Shown: positions 5,576-9,711 of the stretch, one piece after another
Layout: every line of letters starts with the position of its first letter
Numbering within the stretch: position 1 is the first letter of the stretch
Assembly: GCA_019428955.1 (NCBI GenBank)
Contig: JAHYJF010000122.1
Span: forward strand, 1-9,711
Direction of reading: 5' to 3'
Length of the DNA: 9,711 nt
From: Burkholderiaceae bacterium
GTDB lineage: Bacteria; Pseudomonadota; Gammaproteobacteria; Burkholderiales; Burkholderiaceae_E
The notes under the pieces: generated by a model
What the model saw: only the letters and a program-made list of their open reading frames with translations
The model's database searches: none
Told to the model about the DNA's origin: nothing
Made by a program: the position numbers and the translations under genes

Positions 5576-6651
5576 TGTTCGCGCGGCCCCCGGATTTCAC
5601 GTTCGATGATGTTCAGGGGCAGGCCAAGCATCTGCGCCGCACGGACCGGGGAAATCAGTTCTTCGCCAAGGGCACGCCAGACCAGACGCTGAAATCGCTG
5701 AGGGGCCTCGAACGCCGCAAACCCTTCTCCCTCTTCGATCGGCTCGGGTTCAACGGTTCGCCATTTGCGGGCGTAAGTCTTGAAGGCATATTCTACGGCC
5801 GCTTCTGACAGGACACCGACCTGGCGAAGCCGCATCAGCATCGCGGCAGCTGAAACGCCATAGGTCTGCTTGAGCCGCATGATCTCGTGATAGGTGACGC
5901 CACGCGGGTGTTCACCGGTCATGGCGGTGAGGTGCTCAGCGGGTATCAGAAAAGCCCCTGCAAAGCGGTTCATAGCCGGTTCCAGCCGGATCGACGGATT
6001 GCCGGTCCCGTCGATGATCCGATGTGCCAGCTCGTGGGCAAGGTTGAATCGCTTGCGCTCGACATTGGTCTGGCGCGCGACAACGATCACTTCAGTTGGT
6101 GGGCGATTTGCCCGCTCGACATGGCACGCCATACCGTTGATCCGTTCCGGCAGATCGGACTCGATGACCTTTAGCCCCTTGTCCTCGAGCAGCGCGGTCA
6201 TGCTGGGGATAGGATCTATCCCCAACTGCCATTTCCTACGAACTTCCCGCGCCTTTTTGTCGAGGGCGACATCGCTCTCAACATGGTTGATCCGGATTTC
6301 CGCGAAAGGGTCGCCCGAGGGGTTCAGGTCAAGAATGTCCTCGATCGCGAGGTAGTCTTCCAGCTTCCCGATCACGACCGCTTCAGCCTTGGCGCGATCC
6401 TGTGCGGAGGCGTTCGAGGTTTTGCGCCATTCAAGGGACTGAAGCGCTTCCACCTGGCCAACCATCAGGAAATCCAGCGACACCCCGAGGGACTTGCTCA
6501 GACCAACCAGCACGCCCGAGGACGGCATCATTTTGTCCGCCTCGTATTTGCTGATGGCCTGCGCCGAAACGCCAGGAGTCACGCTCTCTGCAAGCGCCTG
6601 CATGGATAATCCGGCCTGCTTGCGGGCAAGCCTGAGCCTTTGTCCGAACAT
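5572..6651 (-). CDS. XRE-family HTH fused to ImmA/IrrE-type zinc metallopeptidase
   Basis: The 359-residue product joins a repressor-like DNA-binding domain to a peptidase. Residues 2-66 form an XRE helix-turn-helix (FGQRLRLARKQAGLSMQALA ... AISKYEADKMMPSSGVLVGLSKSLGVSLDFLM). A linker of about 70 residues leads to an ImmA/IrrE (COG2856) domain with the zinc motif HELAH (H206, E207, H210) and a probable third ligand, E224, ahead of MNRFAGAFLIP. The C-terminal region (about 255-359) is helical. An in-frame start 21 codons upstream is less likely: the ATG at 6651 has GGGAGAGA at good spacing and begins directly at the HTH. Related peptidases cleave partner repressors in response to DNA damage or infection. 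Here both parts are in one chain, so self-cleavage is possible. The gene is divergent from the CBASS operon and coupled to a PIN gene, and is probably an autoregulator and antitoxin, possibly also the CBASS regulator. Confidence 0.88.
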   Translation of the reverse strand: MFGQRLRLARKQAGLSMQALAESVTPGVSAQAISKYEADKMMPSSGVLVGLSKSLGVSLDFLMVGQVEALQSLEWRKTSNASAQDRAKAEAVVIGKLEDYLAIEDILDLNPSGDPFAEIRINHVESDVALDKKAREVRRKWQLGIDPIPSMTALLEDKGLKVIESDLPERINGMACHVERANRPPTEVIVVARQTNVERKRFNLAHELAHRIIDGTGNPSIRLEPAMNRFAGAFLIPAEHLTAMTGEHPRGVTYHEIMRLKQTYGVSAAAMLMRLRQVGVLSEAAVEYAFKTYARKWRTVEPEPIEEGEGFAAFEAPQRFQRLVWRALGEELISPVRAAQMLGLPLNIIEREIRGPREQ

Positions 6652-6678
6652 GGTTCTCTCCCATCGACTTTGCGGCGG

Positions 6679-6711
6679 TTGATAGACGCCATATCTTGGT
6701 GTATATATAAA
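6679..6711 (+). promoter_or_regulatory. Plus-strand promoter for the DUF2188-CBASS operon
   Basis: TTGATA (6679-6684) and TATATA (6702-6707) are separated by 17 bases, a near-consensus sigma70 arrangement that predicts transcription from about 6714. The AT-rich segment GTATATATAA is shared with the oppositely directed promoter, so the two polymerases probably compete. Confidence 0.6.
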
Positions 6712-6733
6712 CACAAGGTTGACGAATCGTCAA
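6704..6733 (-). promoter_or_regulatory. Minus-strand promoter for the HTH-peptidase/PIN operon
   Basis: Reading the minus strand, TTGACG (6728-6733) precedes TTATAT (6705-6710) with 17 bases between them; the overlapping TATATA gives 18. The predicted start is near 6697, leaving a leader of about 46 bases before the ATG at 6651. The -35 box forms one arm of the 15-bp palindrome, so a repressor bound there would block it directly. Confidence 0.62.
6719..6733. promoter_or_regulatory. 15-bp perfect palindrome, probable operator
   Basis: TTGACGA-A-TCGTCAA has perfect 7-bp arms around one central base. It overlaps the minus-strand -35 box and lies about 5 to 19 bases downstream of the predicted plus-strand start. 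A dimeric XRE repressor bound here could shut off both divergent operons. The palindrome is directly visible. The binding protein is inferred to be the adjacent HTH-peptidase. Confidence 0.65.
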
Positions 6734-6757
6734 TGAAATTGGGGGTAAAACGACAAA

Positions 6758-6982
6758 ATGAGCAAGAAAAATCAACATGTTGTTCCGCAATCGAGTGGCT
6801 GGGCGGTCAGGGGTGTGGGCAATCAGCGCGTCACTTCCGTCCACGTCACGCAAAGAGAGGCGATCGGCGCGGCCCGCGAAACCGCGATCCGTCAGGGCAG
6901 CGAAATGCTGATCCACGGCGAGAACGGTCGCATCCGTGAGCGCAACACCTATGGCAAGGACCCGTATCCGCCGAAGGGCTGA
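6758..6982 (+). CDS. DUF2188 small protein, first gene of the CBASS operon
   Basis: This intact 74-residue protein shows the DUF2188 pattern: NQHVVP (5-10), GWAVRGVGNQR (14-24), TQREAIGAAR (31-40), then GSEMLIHGENGRIRERNTYG and the ending KDPYPPKG. DUF2188 proteins are short, soluble and of unknown function. It has no signal peptide, membrane segment or cysteine, and is rich in basic and polar residues. GGGGG (6741-6745) is a possible ribosome binding site, at somewhat long spacing from the ATG. It stands 14 bases ahead of the phospholipase gene and downstream of the divergent promoter, so it should be the leading cistron of the CBASS transcript. Whether it takes part in defence, in regulation, or is merely carried along cannot be read from the sequence. 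Confidence 0.8.
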   Translation: MSKKNQHVVPQSSGWAVRGVGNQRVTSVHVTQREAIGAARETAIRQGSEMLIHGENGRIRERNTYGKDPYPPKG

Positions 6983-6996
6983 ACGGTAAAGGCGAG

Positions 6997-8034
6997 ATGG
7001 ACATCCGGATGAGCAGCAGCGGGAACAACAGGCAGATACGTCGTATCCTCTCCATCGATGGGGGCGGGATCAAGGGCACGATGCCTGCTGCCTTCCTCGC
7101 GGGGCTCGAGGAGGATCTGGGCGAGCCCATAGGGCGCTATTTTGATCTCATCGCCGGCACGTCGACCGGTGGCATCATCGCACTGGGCCTTGGCCTCGGT
7201 CGCACGGCAAAGGAGCTGCTGGAGCTGTACGAGCTTCGCGGGCCTGTCATCTTCGGCCAAGACAATGCGGATGATGAGGCGCCGGGCTGGATGCGGAAGG
7301 CCTGGCGCACCCTCACCGCTACAGGGCGGCACGCTGTCGGACCAAAGCACGATGCGGCAATTCTTGCCCGGGAGCTGAGGGCCGTCCTGAACGACGATCT
7401 GATCGGGCAATCACAGACCCGGTTGGTGATCCCGGCATGGGATGCCGATCTTCGCAGCCCCTATATTTACAAGACCGCGCATCACACGCGCCTGCAAACC
7501 GATTATCGCAAGACTGCGCTGGATGCCGCTCTGGCCACGGCGGCCGCGCCCACGTATTTCAAGCGGCATCGCACGGTCGATGACATCGGCCTGACCGATG
7601 GTGGAACATGGGCCAACAACCCCACGGCCATTGCCGTCGTCGAAGCCATCACCCTTCTGGGGTGGCATCCGTCAGACCTGCGCATTCTGAGTCTGGGATG
7701 CCTGGATGAGGTCTACATGCTGCCCGAAAGCCCGGGATTTGCAGGGCTCGGCCTCAAAGTCCTCAACCTCTACGCGGATGGGCAATCACACGGCGCCCTC
7801 GGAATGGCAAAGCTCCTGACGGGTCACCCTTACGACGGGGATCGCATCTACCGCGTTTCGCCGTCCGTCCCGAGTGGGTTTTTCACTTTGGACGACACCA
7901 CGAAGATCGGCCGCCTCAAGGGACTCGGCATGTCGGAAGCCCGAAAGGCGAAGCCCCACCTGACCCCGATCTTTTTTACAAAACCCGCCGATGCCTTCGT
8001 GCCGGTCCATCAACTCAAGGAGGATGCGGCATGA
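6997..8034 (+). CDS. capV: CapV-like patatin phospholipase, CBASS effector
   Basis: This 345-residue patatin-like lipase is the probable killing effector. The oxyanion motif DGGGIKG is at 21-27, the nucleophile elbow GTSTG at 54-58 (S56), and the second member of the Ser-Asp dyad in DGG at 201-203 (D201), followed by TWANNPT. No signal peptide or transmembrane segment is seen, as expected for a cytosolic enzyme recruited to the inner membrane. In the known family, a cyclic dinucleotide (3'3'-cGAMP for the Vibrio enzyme) activates CapV to degrade phospholipids and kill the infected cell. The start at 6997 has AAAGG just upstream; an ATG four codons later (7009) lacks one. The stop overlaps the cyclase start (ATGA). 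The function is supported by the motifs and by the adjacent CD-NTase, and the exact activating nucleotide is inferred. Confidence 0.93.
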   Translation: MDIRMSSSGNNRQIRRILSIDGGGIKGTMPAAFLAGLEEDLGEPIGRYFDLIAGTSTGGIIALGLGLGRTAKELLELYELRGPVIFGQDNADDEAPGWMRKAWRTLTATGRHAVGPKHDAAILARELRAVLNDDLIGQSQTRLVIPAWDADLRSPYIYKTAHHTRLQTDYRKTALDAALATAAAPTYFKRHRTVDDIGLTDGGTWANNPTAIAVVEAITLLGWHPSDLRILSLGCLDEVYMLPESPGFAGLGLKVLNLYADGQSHGALGMAKLLTGHPYDGDRIYRVSPSVPSGFFTLDDTTKIGRLKGLGMSEARKAKPHLTPIFFTKPADAFVPVHQLKEDAA

Positions 8035-9233
8035 ACCAGATGTTGCGACAGCCGCTGACCGACAACGATATTCGTCGGCGCACGCAGATATTCACCATAT
8101 TGGACGAGATCGGCGAGGATCTGGATCTCACTGAGACCCAGTTTGATCGTGCCCGCCAGAGCTATGGTGCGGTCGGGGACTGGTTGTCGGGATCGACCGA
8201 TCCGTTGCTGGTCAGCGTCCTGGTCTACCTTCACGGGTCCAGCGCGCTCGGAACGGCCGTGAAGCCGATCGGGCGCCGGGAATTCGATGTCGATCTGATC
8301 TGCTTCTGTGCAGGTATAGCGTCCGGCATCTCCCCGGCGGTCCTGAAGGCGGCGGTTGGCAACCGGTTGAAGGAACACGCGACCTACGTGCGGCTTCTCG
8401 AAGAAAAGAAGCGCTGCTGGCGTCTCAACTATGCGGGGGATTTCCACCTAGACCTGTCCCCGACCATCGCGAACCCAACCTGCTTCAACCGGGGTGAACT
8501 GGTGCCCGACCGGGCTTTGAAGGCGTGGCATCCGACAAATCCGCGGGCCTACAAGATCCTGTTCGATGAGCGCGCCGCACTCCGACCTACCTTTGCGGGC
8601 AAGCTCATCGCCATGCAGCGGGATGAGGCGACGGTAGAACCCTTCCCCGTCCGTGAAGCGGTGAAGGGCATCCTGCGCCGCATCGTGCAGTTGCTCAAAC
8701 GGCACCGGGACGTGTTTTACGAGAACAACACGGAAGACGTCGCCCCGATTTCAATCATCATCACCACGCTTGCGATGCAGGCTTACGCGTATTGCGTGCG
8801 TCGGCATGTCTTCGAGGATGAGATGGATGTGGTGGTCGAAACGATCCGGATGATGCCGCACTTCATCGAGCGCCCCATTCTGGACGGACGACAGGGTTAT
8901 GCCATCCTGAACGAGACAACCGACGGGGAAAATTTCGCGGACAACTGGAACAAGGATGCACGCCGTGCTCCGGCATTCTACGCGTGGCACGCACAAGCCT
9001 TGTCCGACTTCGAGGCTCTTCGTGATGCGGTTGGTCAAGACCGATTGTCTTTGAACATGGAGCGTTCGTTCGGCCCCGGTGTCACCGGACGGGTTCTCGG
9101 AAACCGCATCAATGCGGTGTCGGATGGTCGCAAATCAGGCCTGCTTTCCGTCGCACCGCTGATCGGGCTGACGACATCGAAGGTCGCCGCATCAACAGCC
9201 GTTCCCGCCAACACGTTCTTCGGCGAACAGTGA
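8031..9233 (+). CDS. CD-NTase, CBASS cyclic-oligonucleotide synthase (cGAS/DncV-like)
   Basis: The 400-residue product is a CD-NTase nucleotidyltransferase that would make the second messenger. The catalytic core shows the GS motif (HGSSALGT, G69-S70), the paired metal ligands in FDVDL (D86, D88), and the third aspartate in HLDLSP (D141), the standard triad of polymerase-beta-like cyclases. The helical C-terminal lobe (about 205-335) matches the family in length. AAGGAGG (8017-8023) lies seven bases before the ATG, and the ATGA overlap couples it to the phospholipase. Pairing with CapV suggests a cGAMP-like product, but I cannot assign the clade by eye. The C terminus ends ...ANTFFGEQ, a flexible tail with a near-terminal glycine (G398), relevant because the next gene encodes an E2-like protein that acts on cyclase C termini in related systems. 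Confidence 0.93.
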   Translation: MNQMLRQPLTDNDIRRRTQIFTILDEIGEDLDLTETQFDRARQSYGAVGDWLSGSTDPLLVSVLVYLHGSSALGTAVKPIGRREFDVDLICFCAGIASGISPAVLKAAVGNRLKEHATYVRLLEEKKRCWRLNYAGDFHLDLSPTIANPTCFNRGELVPDRALKAWHPTNPRAYKILFDERAALRPTFAGKLIAMQRDEATVEPFPVREAVKGILRRIVQLLKRHRDVFYENNTEDVAPISIIITTLAMQAYAYCVRRHVFEDEMDVVVETIRMMPHFIERPILDGRQGYAILNETTDGENFADNWNKDARRAPAFYAWHAQALSDFEALRDAVGQDRLSLNMERSFGPGVTGRVLGNRINAVSDGRKSGLLSVAPLIGLTTSKVAASTAVPANTFFGEQ

Positions 9234-9703
9234 AGGTATCCGGCCGAAATCAGGACCTGACCCTGTCTCAGCAACTGCTGTTTCTGAAGGCTAACCCGGC
9301 AGTCGGAGGTGGGGGGACGGTCCGCGCAAACAAGCTGACATGGCAAGTGCCCATACAGCCGACCGCCTTGGCGCGCTCCTATCTTGCCACCGTCACGTAT
9401 CGACCGGGTCAAACGCCCGACGTTCAGATAGACGGTCCGGACCTGGAGCTACTGGCAGACGGGCGACCTTTGCCTCATGTCTACAGGGATCCGCTGCGTC
9501 TTTGCCTCTATCTTCCGGGAACCCGTGAGTGGGAGGCACGAAAGCGGATCGACCAGACAGTCATTCCGTGGACCTACCTCTGGCTCTACTATTTTGAGGA
9601 CTGGCTTTGGTCTGACGACTGGAAAGGTGAAGGGCGACACCCCGGTGACGAACCAGAACCTGTTGGAAACCGGGCGCTGCGCAGGGCGGTGGCCCGGTCC
9701 TAA
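9230..9703 (+). CDS. Single E2-like protein of type II-short CBASS
   Basis: This 157-residue protein resembles the stand-alone bacterial E2 (ubiquitin-conjugating-like) proteins of CBASS. A strand-rich N-terminal half contains TWQVPIQP and YLATVTYRPGQTPDVQI. PHVYRDPLRLCLYLPG (82-97) follows, with Cys92 the only cysteine and H83 in the place where E2s carry their HPN histidine. A tryptophan-rich tail, TVIPWTYLWLYYFEDWLWSD then WKGEGRHPG, is characteristic of this group. No E1 or JAB peptidase domain is fused to it. In a studied Serratia system, such an E2 processes the cGAS-like C terminus and conjugates it, raising cyclase activity. The start is a GTG within the cyclase stop (GTGA) without its own Shine-Dalgarno sequence, so expression depends on coupling. 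The stop is eight bases from the window end, so more operon genes could follow. Confidence 0.83.
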   Translation: MKVSGRNQDLTLSQQLLFLKANPAVGGGGTVRANKLTWQVPIQPTALARSYLATVTYRPGQTPDVQIDGPDLELLADGRPLPHVYRDPLRLCLYLPGTREWEARKRIDQTVIPWTYLWLYYFEDWLWSDDWKGEGRHPGDEPEPVGNRALRRAVARS

Positions 9704-9711
9704 AGGGTGGT

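Noticed and set aside
6652..6714. Upstream start for the HTH-peptidase, adding 21 residues
   Set aside because: The extension contains the predicted promoter -10 region and transcript start and lacks a good ribosome binding site, whereas the ATG at 6651 has GGGAGAGA and opens directly on the HTH domain.

Overview
The window looks like accessory DNA from an alphaproteobacterium, most plausibly a member of the Rhodobacteraceae. The DNA is GC-rich, the protein sequences are alphaproteobacterial in style, and the tRNA remnant matches the alphaproteobacterial initiator tRNA. No ribosomal or other strict taxonomic marker is present, so the family-level placement is an inference.

Left part (1-1857). 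The window opens inside an IS21-family insertion sequence. The first codons of its istA transposase lie on the minus strand, followed by a multiple-repeat terminus that ends near 179. After a gene-poor stretch comes a ParD-ParE type toxin-antitoxin pair (minus strand, 595-1178) with a readable promoter and operator. Next is a displaced 3' half of an initiator tRNA-fMet gene (1395-1441), the usual footprint of a tyrosine-recombinase island. Short direct repeats lie around it. The geometry predicts that the island lies to the right of the fragment.

Middle part (1858-5065). A Zn-dependent hydantoinase/carbamoylase-family amidase (plus strand) converges with a DUF21-CBS-CorC_HlyC membrane protein (minus strand). 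These look like ordinary metabolic or housekeeping genes. About 490 bases of apparently non-coding DNA follow.

Right part (5066-9711). This is a compact defence locus built around one divergent promoter region at 6652-6757. Leftward runs a two-gene operon: an HTH-XRE protein fused to an ImmA/IrrE-type Zn peptidase, translationally coupled to a PIN-domain protein. Rightward runs a four-gene operon: a DUF2188 protein, a CapV-like patatin phospholipase, a CD-NTase (cGAS/DncV-like cyclase) and a single E2-like protein with one cysteine. The last three make a CBASS anti-phage system of the 'type II short' kind (E2 without E1 or JAB). On infection the cyclase would make a cyclic dinucleotide that activates the phospholipase to degrade the membrane, and the E2 would process and conjugate the cyclase through its C terminus. 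The divergent HTH-peptidase resembles a one-protein version of the CapH-CapP repressor/protease pair that controls some CBASS operons. A perfect 15-bp palindrome overlaps the minus-strand -35 box and sits just downstream of the plus-strand start, so one operator could control both operons.

The most novel points are the fused HTH-peptidase regulator coupled to a PIN protein at a CBASS locus, the DUF2188 leading cistron, and the ...FFG-EQ C terminus of the cyclase as a possible E2 processing site.
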